This document shows, in pieces, positions 9,244 through 18,488 of a stretch of DNA of 64,000 nucleotides. This DNA is from a virus. Location: the IMG/VR virus record IMGVR_UViG_3300022916_000008, positions 1 through 64,000 of that record; one strand, written 5' to 3'. The translations under genes and the position numbers were made by a program. Each line of letters starts with the position of its first letter. Within the stretch, counting starts at the first letter, position 1. Under the pieces are notes generated by a model that did no database searches, was not told where the DNA came from, and worked only from the letters and a program-made list of their open reading frames with translations.

Positions 9244-11487
9244 TTATTGTTCAACGCCTTTTTTGCCTTCGGTTAGTAGTAGCATATCTCCCACTGCTCT
9301 ATTGGCTTGGGTGATGTATTTACCTTCACTATATGTAGTATCTGTTCCAGTTCCAAGACTTGTTTTAGTTGTTACGCTTCCACCTATAAGGCTCATTACA
9401 AATACACCTGCGGTTGTTCTGGTTACTTCAACTTCGTACAGTGTATTAATAGTATAAACACTTCCAGATGTGATTACGGCTGCTCCAACAGCTCCATTAG
9501 TGACAACATATACATAAAACTTTTCGTCTGTACCAAACCTAACCATATAACCATTAAGCCCAGTTGTACCTATATCACCCTGAATGTTTGCTATAAATAT
9601 GCAATCCTGAGTAGTAGTTGTATCTGCCTTATAAAACCACATCCTCCACTTACCATAAGCCTGAGTACTAGGGATAGCATAAGCATCTGCCACATTACAC
9701 AAATGATACTTAGTACCGCTATTGAAGTTAGGTAGTGGGGGGGCAAAGTCTATTGAAATATTCTTTATATAAAAACTTTCTTCTGTACCTGTATAAGTTG
9801 TACTTCCACTTGCAGAAGGAAATATAGTTAATCCTACATCGGCAGTAACCTTTGTTAAATTTGCAGAAATACGAGTCCATGCTCCTTGAACTCCAACTAT
9901 ATTAAATGGAACATCAGGAACACCACCATATTCTACATAAAGCTTTACTAATGTAGTATTTGCTGTAGGTATATAATAGTCAAAGGATGTCGTAATGTAA
10001 TCCCATTTAGTCAACCCAGCAATAGTTTTTTTCGTATAATGTGCTACACCAACGGCTGTTGTATCAGTTAATTGCAGACAGTCATCTTCTGTTCTTCCAC
10101 TATCATCGGTTATATTATCTACATTACCTGTGACAGTAATATTAGCAGAAGCAGGAAAACCATCAGCACCAGCACTAAAATCAGAAGTATATATATTACC
10201 TAATTCAACAACCCACTCATCCCAAACAATATTAGGAACTCCACCTGTAACTCCTATTCCTTGCCATTGGTCGGGAGCATTACCAACTGCTTGTCCTAGT
10301 GTGTTAGACTTAAAGGTTAGTTGGTTGGCAAAGTCATTAGAATATTTTACTATCTCTGCAAGTGTTCTTTCTTCGGTATAGAAATATAGTTCTTCAATCT
10401 CAAATGCTCCATAACTAGCATTATTTAAAGCTAGTGTACAAGCTGTCATGTCAACATCAGTTGTGCTTGTTATTTCTAATGTATGCCAAACACCTGCTGT
10501 TATAGTATCAGTGTCTACTCCATTGATATAGCAGTTATCAAATTCAGCATACTCAATTGTTCCTGCATTTGCAAGTATTAGTTTTGCGTTGGCAGCTCCT
10601 TCAAGTATTTGTTCTGTGGTAGTATCAAGTTTAATCCTACATGAGAAGCCCTTAATATTTCCTACTGCTCCCATTGCAAACTTACCATCTACGCCATGAA
10701 ACTTTCTACCACTTAATATAGGTGTTTGACCACCGCTAAACGTACCATGAAGAGTTCCTTTCACATCAAGGCTACTTCCTCTTTTAAATGTATATGCATG
10801 GCTTACATTAGCTGTTAGAACCTTTGTTGGCTTCTGACGATCATAAGCAATAGGATTAACTATCTTACGTCCTTTTGGTTTTGATTGTAGGAACTCGTTG
10901 TATAGGTTGTTGCGTTCTTGTGTGGGTAGGATACCACTATATACTTGTAAGGTCTGAATGTATGCAGTTGCACTCTCACCGCCAACAGGGTTAGCACCAA
11001 TATATAATGTATTTGTCGCTGGTGTAGCTAATGTTACAGATGCGGTTGCTCTTACCAGAGTAGGATTATTTACATATATAGTAACCACATCAGCATCAGT
11101 AATACTTATAATTGCCTGATACCACTTACCAACGTCTAAAGTTACCCCACTACTAAGATTAGCAGAGCCACCATAACCAGACCAATATAATACGTTAACA
11201 CTATTTACCCATATTGATCTTCTTTTACCTGCTGAATCTTCACCCCATGCGAATAAAAGATGATTAATTCCACTTGTTAATAATTTAAAATTACAAACTA
11301 CTGTAAAATCATTCAGAGACAACCCCATTGAAGCACCGTAGGCAATATTGGTACTCCCATTCCCTTTCCAAGCTAATCCTTTAGATGTAGTACGAAATAC
11401 GCCATTAGTATTAGTTCCTTGTACACCACTTATACCATCAATGTATGAACCTTCATGTATGTTATTGAAATCGAATACCTTACTCAT
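9244..11487 (-). CDS. Large adhesin / tail fibre with LamG-like and CBM-like domains
   Basis: The 747-residue beta-rich protein shows three lectin-like parts. Residues ~1-195 form a concanavalin A/LamG-like fold (WYQAIISITDADVVTIYVNN, NTLYIGANP, then a LPTQERNNLYNEF end). Residues ~215-395 form a second degenerate copy ending in TLAEIVKYSNDFANQL. Residues ~430-590 resemble a CBM4/9-type carbohydrate-binding module (FDYYIPTANT, AWTRISANLT, FYIKNISIDF). The last ~150 residues are another LamG-like sheet. Such proteins bind host surface glycans, and this is probably a receptor-binding fibre or head decoration. It sits between the lysis cassette and a second adhesin gene. Confidence 0.6.
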   Translation of the reverse strand: MSKVFDFNNIHEGSYIDGISGVQGTNTNGVFRTTSKGLAWKGNGSTNIAYGASMGLSLNDFTVVCNFKLLTSGINHLLFAWGEDSAGKRRSIWVNSVNVLYWSGYGGSANLSSGVTLDVGKWYQAIISITDADVVTIYVNNPTLVRATASVTLATPATNTLYIGANPVGGESATAYIQTLQVYSGILPTQERNNLYNEFLQSKPKGRKIVNPIAYDRQKPTKVLTANVSHAYTFKRGSSLDVKGTLHGTFSGGQTPILSGRKFHGVDGKFAMGAVGNIKGFSCRIKLDTTTEQILEGAANAKLILANAGTIEYAEFDNCYINGVDTDTITAGVWHTLEITSTTDVDMTACTLALNNASYGAFEIEELYFYTEERTLAEIVKYSNDFANQLTFKSNTLGQAVGNAPDQWQGIGVTGGVPNIVWDEWVVELGNIYTSDFSAGADGFPASANITVTGNVDNITDDSGRTEDDCLQLTDTTAVGVAHYTKKTIAGLTKWDYITTSFDYYIPTANTTLVKLYVEYGGVPDVPFNIVGVQGAWTRISANLTKVTADVGLTIFPSASGSTTYTGTEESFYIKNISIDFAPPLPNFNSGTKYHLCNVADAYAIPSTQAYGKWRMWFYKADTTTTQDCIFIANIQGDIGTTGLNGYMVRFGTDEKFYVYVVTNGAVGAAVITSGSVYTINTLYEVEVTRTTAGVFVMSLIGGSVTTKTSLGTGTDTTYSEGKYITQANRAVGDMLLLTEGKKGVEQ

Positions 11488-11533
11488 TACCCTTCTCTAT
11501 TTATTGGTTCATGTATACTTGCTGTGTTTGTCA

Positions 11534-12955
11534 TTAGCTTAGTTTTTCTCTTTTAAGTGTCCAAAACTGCGTATGTTCAGCTAGGTTAATATTACCAGTA
11601 GTTATCCACCCATCACTAATAATCGGACTTCCGTAACTTCCTGTATATCCCCACTTGATATTACTACCTGTTTTATCTGCTGTACTAATTACTGATATGA
11701 TGTTCCAACCTCTGGTTAAAGTGGTTGTTGCTGCTCCATTTATCCAGCAAGTAGTTCCCCAATGTGTTAGGGTAGTTCCATTGCTTGTTATATTGGTAGT
11801 TCCATTATCAAGTGTCATAATGTTTTGTGCTGTTCCATCATTCCAGAATACAAAACTTACATGATTGACTGTACCTTTATTTCCTATTGTGATTAAATCA
11901 CTATTAGCTGCTACGAACTTAGCTGCATATACACTACCTCGTCTTACAATATCAGGAAGATTGGTTGTGTTTAAGGTTGTATATAAATCCTCACTGAACC
12001 CTCTACGACTTGTGTAATTACTTAGTGTGGTTATGGAAGGGTGTAGGACTTCTTTGACACTTACATTATCAATACTACAATTAAGTGAAGAATCTGCTTG
12101 AATATATATCCTATCATCGGCAATAGCTGCATCTAATGTAATTGTTTCTGTGAATGTTCCTGCTGCACCCCTACTTATTCCTGCTCCACTAGAATCATTA
12201 CCTAGTATGAAACGAGTTCCTCCTCCTCCAGATAAATTAGATGAAGTATATATTACTTTATATGTCTTACTTGCTGTTATTCCAGCAGATTGATATATTT
12301 CTGTTTTACTTCCTGCTGCGTGACTTGCGACTCCACTTCCAATTGTCCATCCAGCTCCTTTAGTCCAACCTGTATCTGTATCAAATCCGCCATTAGTAAC
12401 CAACTCACTCCCCAACTGCTCACTAACATCTGTTAATGCCTGATGTGTAGCTTTGTTATAATCGTTGGTTGCCTCAGACGCACTAAGTAAATAATTAAAT
12501 TGCTCTGCTAAGTCAGCTTTAAAAGTACCATAAGCAGTACCATCATATCCAATCTGTAAATCATTAACTGTGAAATCAGCATTGTTTTCAACTATTAGCG
12601 TAACCTTTCCAGTAGCAGGTACAGTAGAAGTTGCTGCTCCATTGACATAATAAGTAGCTGAACTAAAGCCTGTATTGGAAACAGTACCTCCTGTAACTAC
12701 AATAGTTCTACCTGTTGCTAACTTACAACGGAAACTTGTTACATCCTCTAATTCAAACTTGATAGTTCGTGTAACCCATGTTCCTTTAAATGTAATCTTA
12801 GAACTACTAGCAGTAACAAACATAGCTTGTCCATTCTCAAATGATACATTGCTTACAGTACCTTTAAGGTTCTGCACAATATCCCATTCAGTATTGAATG
12901 TACATCTCCAGTTACTACCACTGTTGCCCCAATTATGTCTACCTTCTTTTGTCAT
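11534..12955 (-). CDS. Second adhesin / fibre with CBM-like domain
   Basis: This 473-residue protein has the flavour of its downstream neighbour. Residues ~5-150 are a beta-rich LamG-like region. A linker with LLSASEATNDYNKATHQ follows. A CBM4/9-like module at about 190-310 begins LVTNGGFDTDTGW and ends CSIDNVSVKEV, the typical frame of carbohydrate-binding modules. A C-terminal beta domain (about 340-470) ends it. The two genes probably arose by duplication and shuffling of glycan-binding modules and set host range. ATG 12955, with a 10-bp gap to the upstream gene. Confidence 0.6.
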   Translation of the reverse strand: MTKEGRHNWGNSGSNWRCTFNTEWDIVQNLKGTVSNVSFENGQAMFVTASSSKITFKGTWVTRTIKFELEDVTSFRCKLATGRTIVVTGGTVSNTGFSSATYYVNGAATSTVPATGKVTLIVENNADFTVNDLQIGYDGTAYGTFKADLAEQFNYLLSASEATNDYNKATHQALTDVSEQLGSELVTNGGFDTDTGWTKGAGWTIGSGVASHAAGSKTEIYQSAGITASKTYKVIYTSSNLSGGGGTRFILGNDSSGAGISRGAAGTFTETITLDAAIADDRIYIQADSSLNCSIDNVSVKEVLHPSITTLSNYTSRRGFSEDLYTTLNTTNLPDIVRRGSVYAAKFVAANSDLITIGNKGTVNHVSFVFWNDGTAQNIMTLDNGTTNITSNGTTLTHWGTTCWINGAATTTLTRGWNIISVISTADKTGSNIKWGYTGSYGSPIISDGWITTGNINLAEHTQFWTLKREKLS

Positions 12956-12965
12956 TGAATTAAAT

Positions 12966-13415
12966 TTATGCTACTGTTAGTGAACTTCCTGCATCTAAAG
13001 GCATCCAGTGTACTGTCCACTTTATTTCTCCTGTTGCACTTGCATCACAAGCCAATTCAATAACACCTTCTCTTACGATAACAGGCGTTACTTGTGCTAT
13101 TAAAGCTCCTTCTCCATCAACACCTTGCATAGCATTTCCAAATGTTCCTGTAATATTATATAAAGTTCCAGGAATATGCGCATTTGTATTAATTGCAGCA
13201 CAAAGATTAACAGAATTACCAGCAGTAGGATTTGATATAAGAAGCATATTATTAGCTATCGCTTCCATACCTGTTGTAGCCTCTCCTATAATTTGTGTTA
13301 TAAGAACCTTTCCTGTAACAGTAAAATAAGAAGTTGTGTCTGTTTGTGGTAATGTAGAAGCTGCTCTTTCTACTATTCTTGGATATATTTGTGTTGGTAT
13401 ACTTGTTCTACTCAT
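12966..13415 (-). CDS. Small beta-rich virion protein (possible fibre adaptor or decoration)
   Basis: This 149-residue protein is hydrophobic-patterned and beta-rich, with few charges and a repeated Ala/Thr/Gly composition. It has no membrane helix or Cys motif. It lies between the fibre genes and the 148-residue gene with 6-18 bp gaps, so a structural role (capsid or fibre accessory) is inferred from context. Small beta-barrel decoration proteins have this size. Confidence 0.55.
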   Translation of the reverse strand: MSRTSIPTQIYPRIVERAASTLPQTDTTSYFTVTGKVLITQIIGEATTGMEAIANNMLLISNPTAGNSVNLCAAINTNAHIPGTLYNITGTFGNAMQGVDGEGALIAQVTPVIVREGVIELACDASATGEIKWTVHWMPLDAGSSLTVA

Positions 13416-13421
13416 TAGTTC

Positions 13422-13868
13422 TTATTTAAAATAACTTACAAAATCATTCCATGTTGCTGTGCCTTCTCCGTTGCTCCATTTGATTATCATCTTGATCACA
13501 TACTCAAAAGCATCCTTGTCGCAGTCAGGGAAGAACGTATAAGCTCTTTTGTTAAGTTTAAGCTTAGTTGATGGTATGTCATAATAAATCGTCTCAGAAG
13601 CCCTCTCTTCTGTTGCAGGGATTACTTTTTTTACAGCAGTTCCATTCATTACTTGCTGTACACAAGAGAAAACAGCATCAATCTTTCCAAACAAACTTTT
13701 TATCTGTGAAGCAGGTAATCTTAACTCTCCCATTTTATGCTTGGTAACTGTAACGTTTTTGTTTGTAGACATATATAAATCTACCAAAACCTTTTTATGT
13801 TTAACTGTTATTTCTTTTGTAGAAACTTTAGTGTCAACCTGTTTTTTAATTAGAAATGGATTATTCAT
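13422..13868 (-). CDS. Unknown 148-residue structural-operon protein
   Basis: The protein has a Lys-rich N-terminal third (KKQVDTKVSTKEITVKHKK), a helical middle and an acidic-aromatic C-terminal part (YTFFPDCDKDAFEYVIKMIIKW). I recognise no domain. It is co-directional with the surrounding virion genes at 6-11 bp spacing, and an assembly factor or minor virion component is plausible. Confidence 0.6.
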   Translation of the reverse strand: MNNPFLIKKQVDTKVSTKEITVKHKKVLVDLYMSTNKNVTVTKHKMGELRLPASQIKSLFGKIDAVFSCVQQVMNGTAVKKVIPATEERASETIYYDIPSTKLKLNKRAYTFFPDCDKDAFEYVIKMIIKWSNGEGTATWNDFVSYFK

Positions 13869-13879
13869 CTTATTTTATT

Positions 13880-15097
13880 TTAATAATATTGATTATATCT
13901 TATATCAGCAGCATTAGCTGGAGCAGCAGTATTGTCTTCATCATATTGTAATTCAAAAAATATTGCATAAGGTCTTGTTGGCAAGTCTATAAAGAATATA
14001 TCACCTACCGTCCCATCATTAATAGTAATTCCAGCAGCATTTCCAAGTACATCGTCACTTATGTCAAATATTTCATCACTGTCTGTAATGGCTGTATCTT
14101 CGTCTGGTAATGCAAAATCTGTTTTCATTGTTGCCCATGCCCTTAAAGTAACATCGTTATGAGTATCATCAGCAGTTAGTAAATAGCTACCTGACATATA
14201 ATTAAAAGTGCTGCAGTAAACAGTATGTCTTGTGTATTTAGTGTCATTCTGTGCGCCCTCATTATCTTCATCAATATCTTGTGTAGTCAATTCATGATAA
14301 GGATCAGGGCTAATCTCACTTATGTTCTTAGCAGATAATCCATAGTCTTCACTCACATTATAATGAATGATAATCTGTAACTCATCCCCATCACTCATTG
14401 TTGTAGTATCATAGTCTAGCGTAATCACATTGCCGGATATACTTCCGCCTTTTCCTGATACTTGATTATGAAATATAAGGATATTGTCTTCCAAGTTAGT
14501 TATTGAAAGAACCTCTCCTATTCCAAGTGTCTTGACTCCTGCGAGGGTAATGGTTTGTAAGGATGCATCAAATGTATAACTACCGATATCTGTCCCAATC
14601 AATGTACCATCTGTTACACCGCTTGCAGAGGCTTCTGCTGCCCTTACGTTAGTATAGACTACAAATGTATCAGTAGCAGCTAAAGTAGCGCCTGTGATCG
14701 TTATATCTTGCACACCATCGTAGGTTAACAATGTATCTTGCCTTGTATATGTAGCAACCCAAGCTCCTGTTGTATCATACCTATCGATTTTTTCCACCTT
14801 GTCAATTGTAAAATCAGTAAGCGAAAGCGTTGCTGGCATATCTGATAAACGAACTGTTGTTGCTGCCTGGTAAGCTGTTACAAAATCACCATCCGATCCT
14901 GTAGGCATTCCTATCAATGCTCCATAACCACCTTCTAGTTCCTCTACCTTGCCGATAAGTTCTGTCATCTTTGCATCAATACTTGTTGTATCTGAAAATA
15001 TTCCAGTTAACAATGCTCCTATTGTAGAAGTTACTCCATCTAATGCTCTGGAGAGTAAACGCCAAATGGCATTTAAGGTATTGTGTATGTTGTTCAT
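13880..15097 (-). CDS. 405-residue fibre or tail-associated structural protein
   Basis: A helical N-terminus (residues 1-55, containing a coiled-coil-like MTELIGKVEELEG) precedes about 350 residues of Thr/Asp-rich beta structure. Repeated patterns such as DTTGAWVATYTRQDT, DITITGATLAATDTFVVYTN and TITLAGVKTLGIGEVLSITN recur. A helical trimerisation stem followed by beta modules is typical of phage fibres. The C-terminal part (PTRPYAIFFELQYDEDN) is a separate small beta domain. A tail fibre or fibre-anchoring role is inferred. Confidence 0.55.
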   Translation of the reverse strand: MNNIHNTLNAIWRLLSRALDGVTSTIGALLTGIFSDTTSIDAKMTELIGKVEELEGGYGALIGMPTGSDGDFVTAYQAATTVRLSDMPATLSLTDFTIDKVEKIDRYDTTGAWVATYTRQDTLLTYDGVQDITITGATLAATDTFVVYTNVRAAEASASGVTDGTLIGTDIGSYTFDASLQTITLAGVKTLGIGEVLSITNLEDNILIFHNQVSGKGGSISGNVITLDYDTTTMSDGDELQIIIHYNVSEDYGLSAKNISEISPDPYHELTTQDIDEDNEGAQNDTKYTRHTVYCSTFNYMSGSYLLTADDTHNDVTLRAWATMKTDFALPDEDTAITDSDEIFDISDDVLGNAAGITINDGTVGDIFFIDLPTRPYAIFFELQYDEDNTAAPANAADIRYNQYY

Positions 15098-15104
15098 TAC
15101 TTTA

Positions 15105-15698
15105 TTATTTATTGTTACATGTATACTCTAGGTCAGGGATTTTTGTTATTAACTTTTTCATCTGTGGTTGTGTCTGAAACTTATAAACTGAATGGTTTTT
15201 TATCCTACAACTAGCCATATTCCATGTACAATGAAAATAACTGTCTTCAGTATGAGGAACTACCCAGGGCTTTCCTTTCCAGTTCTTTTTTGATTTCGCT
15301 AACTCTGGCTGCTTGTGGCATATTGTGTAATAAATAATCTTACCACTATTAGAACATACAAGCATAGGGCCTCTCCCTTGTTTAGACTCCGGGCACTTTG
15401 CACATCCATAAATATCTTCTTTGTTCTTGTTGCTATTCTTGTAATCGATTACATATAGATCAAACCTTCTCTTACATTTACGTACAAACATCTTACCTAT
15501 ATGGAGACCTATATTCAATACCTTGCCTTCTAGCATTTGAGACCTATACTCAACTAACGCATGACCAATAACTCTTCTGAAGTGGTCTGGGTGAATGTAT
15601 TTCTCTGGGTGCTCGTCATGGTACTTATCATAAAGTTCCTTAAAGCTAACCCTGCTCGATAGAGTCAACGGACTCCGGCTTTTGGTCATTGGCCTCAT
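15105..15698 (-). CDS. Cys/His-containing structural-block protein
   Basis: The 197-residue basic protein has an N-terminal helical domain (residues ~15-60: FKELYDKYHDEHPEKYIHP and FRRVIGHALVEYR), followed by a Cys-rich segment (CAKCPESKQG...LVCSNSGK, then CHKQPE and FHCTWNMASC) that could bind zinc. It overlaps the end of the upstream gene by 53 bp; ATGs at 15698 and 15689 are the only choices. Proteins with this helix-plus-Cys layout occur among the neck genes of crAss-like phages, but the role is unknown. Confidence 0.6.
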   Translation of the reverse strand: MRPMTKSRSPLTLSSRVSFKELYDKYHDEHPEKYIHPDHFRRVIGHALVEYRSQMLEGKVLNIGLHIGKMFVRKCKRRFDLYVIDYKNSNKNKEDIYGCAKCPESKQGRGPMLVCSNSGKIIYYTICHKQPELAKSKKNWKGKPWVVPHTEDSYFHCTWNMASCRIKNHSVYKFQTQPQMKKLITKIPDLEYTCNNK

Positions 15699-16323
15699 AT
15701 ATATTAACCATTTTAAGTTCTTTCGCTACTTCTTGATATATTGCATTAATGAAGTCTCCACTTATTGGAAAAGGACTATCATTAGTATAACACGGATCTC
15801 CTGAACAATTCCTAAACCTTGCTGCTTGTCTTGGATCGAAAAATAATGCCGACATATTAGCGTATCTAGTGAATTTATCGTTCAATATGTATAAATAGTT
15901 GTCTGGCTTGAGAAAGGCTCTCTTAACGTCTCCTGTGAACCTTAGATTGGGCAATGATCTTACCTCTGTATGTTTCATTGCTGCAAATACAGTATCATCA
16001 TTTGTGGATGTTATTGTGAAAGCATGTCTACCTTTTATTCTGATTAATTGTGGGATCTCCAATACTGACTTAAGGACTTTACACTCGGTTGCTACACCAC
16101 AGCATATTGTTTCATCTGTAAGTTCTAGTTCAAGGCAATTGATTGATTGTTGGAATATAGGATTGATCCCATTACGTTCTACATCCCTTCTTATAAGTAA
16201 TTCTCTCCAACGGAATATCTTAAACATGATCTGTTCCCTTGAATAGTCATCATTGGGCATACCTCCATTCTTGTCATTTAGAATGTCGTCTACTATCATA
16301 TTTAATGTTATACCGTATTTCAT
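15646..16323 (-). CDS. Ring / head-completion protein candidate
   Basis: The 225-residue protein begins with a helical segment (IVDDILNDKNGGMPNDDYS, then FKIFRWRELLIRRDVER) and continues as a beta-rich domain with several Cys and aromatic residues (DPRQAARFRNCSGDPCYTND). The C-terminus is acidic and helical (residues 190-225). A helical lead followed by a beta barrel and acidic tail is a plausible head-tail connector or ring protein. The ATG overlaps the upstream TAA at 16323, indicating coupled translation. Confidence 0.5.
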   Translation of the reverse strand: MKYGITLNMIVDDILNDKNGGMPNDDYSREQIMFKIFRWRELLIRRDVERNGINPIFQQSINCLELELTDETICCGVATECKVLKSVLEIPQLIRIKGRHAFTITSTNDDTVFAAMKHTEVRSLPNLRFTGDVKRAFLKPDNYLYILNDKFTRYANMSALFFDPRQAARFRNCSGDPCYTNDSPFPISGDFINAIYQEVAKELKMVNIYEANDQKPESVDSIEQG

Positions 16324-17525
16324 TATGCGCCAATAAGGTTTTTAGCTAAAAGTTCTGTTATAACTGTTCCAATAACATCAGCAAGAAGATCTATTCCTGG
16401 CTGATCAAATGTTACTGCATCACAATCGATTGTTTTGTCTTGGGTTACATTTGTAGCCGTCCATCCTGTTGACTGAACGGTTCCTGCTGAGCCAAAGAAG
16501 CCAATCTTGTCTAATATCCCACCACCAAGAACAAGACTGTCTCCTGCCGTGCTAAATGTCATATCTACTGATGATGTGAATGTGCCATTATCTATACTAA
16601 CTGTGCTATCAATAACTACTGCTGATCCAGCAAAAGGTGTTAAATTAAGATTCCCTGCAGTAGTTGATATTGTGTTTAAATTAACGTCAATATTATCAAC
16701 AACTAATTGAGTACATGCTGTGCTAGTTCCAATAGTTACATTGTCAATAGTACCTGAATTAATATCTACAGCCGTAATCGTTAATGCATTAATCTGTCCT
16801 GCTGCTCCAACAACAAGTGCTTTTGAATTTGAAAGCGTTCCTGGAGTTACTCCTAAGTATTCAAGTTGTGTTGTTGTTATTGCAGATGTTGTTAATACTC
16901 CTCCTCCTGTTGTAACAGAGACCACACTTGCAGCTCCTGTTGCCAACTTTGTCCATGCAATACTTCCGGCAAGCATCCCATTAGTAACTTTAGAAGCCCC
17001 TATTGTCGTTGCTCCTACATTGTCTACTGTTACATCACCAGTAAGAGTTCGTGGGGAAACAACTCCTGTGCCATCTCCTATCCATATCGTTCCATCTGCT
17101 AACTTAGTAGTCAGTAGGGTGGCATCAATAATTGGCATAGTAATAACAACACTTGCTGCTAAATCGAATTCAAGGTTATATGCTCCACCTGATGTAATAA
17201 GACTTCCGCCAAGAGTTACCGTCTTCCCTCCTATCTTTGATACAGTTACTGCACCAGTAGTTGCTATGTCAGCGTCTCCACTTGTAGGTACATTAGCCCA
17301 ATTAGAACCATCATAAACCAATATGTCTTTAGGTGCTGGAGCAACATCTATATCCTCATCAATGTCCGAGAACTTTAAGTTAACTATCTTAGTGTACAGA
17401 TACTTATGGGTTTCATCATGCTGAGTTACTGTCAAGGCGGTTCCGCTTCTATCAATAGCCCCAAGAGTATCTACTCCCGGAGTCCATGCTGATGCATCCC
17501 TTGTGTATAATTTATAAGCTGTCAT
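16323..17525 (-). CDS. Low-complexity Thr/Val/Gly-rich fibre protein
   Basis: The start is taken at ATG 17525, which overlaps the upstream stop by ATGA (17522-17525), giving 400 residues. Residues ~70-340 are Thr/Val/Ile/Gly/Asp-rich with almost no Lys or Arg, and read as repeated short beta strands (GDVTVDNVGATTIGASKV, then NIDVNLNTISTTAGNLNLTP). This composition is typical of beta-helical shafts of head or tail fibres. The N-terminal ~70 residues (MTAYKLYTRDASAW) probably attach it to the virion. It resembles the 344-residue fibre at 5789 in composition. Confidence 0.6.
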   Translation of the reverse strand: MTAYKLYTRDASAWTPGVDTLGAIDRSGTALTVTQHDETHKYLYTKIVNLKFSDIDEDIDVAPAPKDILVYDGSNWANVPTSGDADIATTGAVTVSKIGGKTVTLGGSLITSGGAYNLEFDLAASVVITMPIIDATLLTTKLADGTIWIGDGTGVVSPRTLTGDVTVDNVGATTIGASKVTNGMLAGSIAWTKLATGAASVVSVTTGGGVLTTSAITTTQLEYLGVTPGTLSNSKALVVGAAGQINALTITAVDINSGTIDNVTIGTSTACTQLVVDNIDVNLNTISTTAGNLNLTPFAGSAVVIDSTVSIDNGTFTSSVDMTFSTAGDSLVLGGGILDKIGFFGSAGTVQSTGWTATNVTQDKTIDCDAVTFDQPGIDLLADVIGTVITELLAKNLIGA

Positions 17526-17857
17526 AATGTATGATCTAAAGTTGTGTGACTTGCGCTTGTGTGCTGTGCTGCAGATACTACTGTCGAACCTGATACTTCT
17601 GTACAATTACAACTGCAGAGTTTATTTATTCTATGTATTGTCTTTTCGATCTGTGCTCCTGTCATGCATACCTCTGACTCCCAAGTCAAATAAGTTTCTA
17701 AAGCAAAGATTATGATTGATAGCTCTTGGTTTACTAACAAGGTGGCTTCATAACCCTGTCCATTGATTGCTTTACTAAGCATCTTGCATGTATAGTCTCC
17801 CATACAACATTTTGCAGTATTAATACCTGCCTGTATTTGTGCGTTGCTATAACTCAT
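17522..17857 (-). CDS. Small Cys-containing virion-operon protein
   Basis: The ATG at 17857 shares a base with the upstream TAA and gives 111 residues (a TTG at 17866 is less likely). It is helical in the first two thirds, with Cys pairs (NTAKCCMGDYTCKM and INKLCSCNCTEV), and has a Ser/Thr/His-rich C-terminal tail (VVSAAQHTSASHTT). Cys positions resemble those in the adjacent 185-residue gene (KCCLASKIASIMDYSCSDC), so the two may be paralogous domains. Confidence 0.6.
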   Translation of the reverse strand: MSYSNAQIQAGINTAKCCMGDYTCKMLSKAINGQGYEATLLVNQELSIIIFALETYLTWESEVCMTGAQIEKTIHRINKLCSCNCTEVSGSTVVSAAQHTSASHTTLDHTL

Positions 17858-18414
17858 TATTGACAACCACTTTGATAGCAGTCACCGTCATCATCACAAA
17901 ACTCCTCAACATAGTCGAGTTTGGCTTGTGCTTCTGTCCAGTCACCACAGTTAGTACTACCATCATGCTCTGCACCTTCTAGTAACATCTTCATGAAGGT
18001 TAAATTTGATATTGCTTTTTCCCTTGCACAATCACTACATGAATAGTCCATGATAGAAGCGATCTTAGAGGCAAGGCAACACTTTCTCTGTGCATCTGTA
18101 AAAATGTATACAGAAGTATCTGTCGTCTCTGGTGCTACTGCTGAGGCTGATAACTTGAATTCATATACTCCATCTGGAATAACATCATCCTCTGCACCTG
18201 CTACTGTAATTGAACCTCCTGATGAATAAATTGGTATTGTTCCAGGCGCTGTTGTTATTGGGTCCCCTAAAGAGGTATAGTCTGAATCACCTGGAGCTTT
18301 ATAATAAAGATAAGCAGGATCTCCAATTGTAGCTATACTATCCCAATCAGAGACTGTAAGGGTAATAGTCTTTGCTGTGCTGTTTATTGCTGCTGTGAAT
18401 ACGACTGTTGCCAT
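17857..18414 (-). CDS. Beta domain plus Cys-rich helical domain protein
   Basis: The 185-residue protein has an N-terminal Ig-like beta domain (residues ~1-105, containing FTAAINSTAKTITLTVSDW and SDYTSLGDPI) and a C-terminal helical, Cys-rich segment (KCCLASKIASIMDYSCSDC, with CGD, CDDDGDCYQSGC near the end). The helical part resembles the neighbouring 111-residue protein. It lies just downstream of the main 491-residue virion protein, with a strong hairpin in between (18444-18471). A decoration or fibre-adaptor role is possible. Confidence 0.6.
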   Translation of the reverse strand: MATVVFTAAINSTAKTITLTVSDWDSIATIGDPAYLYYKAPGDSDYTSLGDPITTAPGTIPIYSSGGSITVAGAEDDVIPDGVYEFKLSASAVAPETTDTSVYIFTDAQRKCCLASKIASIMDYSCSDCAREKAISNLTFMKMLLEGAEHDGSTNCGDWTEAQAKLDYVEEFCDDDGDCYQSGCQ

Positions 18415-18443
18415 AGAAGTAGATGTTTAAGTTACCATGGTAC

Positions 18444-18471
18444 AAAGGAGGGGCTGTTAACTCCCCCCTTT
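18444..18471 (-). terminator. GC-rich hairpin between virion genes (attenuator candidate)
   Basis: AAAGGAGGGG (18444-18453) pairs with CCCCCCTTT (18463-18471) across a loop of about nine bases. It lies in the 74-bp gap after the 491-residue gene in a leftward operon with otherwise tiny gaps. The leftward transcript has only a short U-run after the stem, so partial termination or an RNA-stability stop is more likely than full termination. Confidence 0.5.
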
Positions 18472-18488
18472 ATACTACGGTAGTGAAA

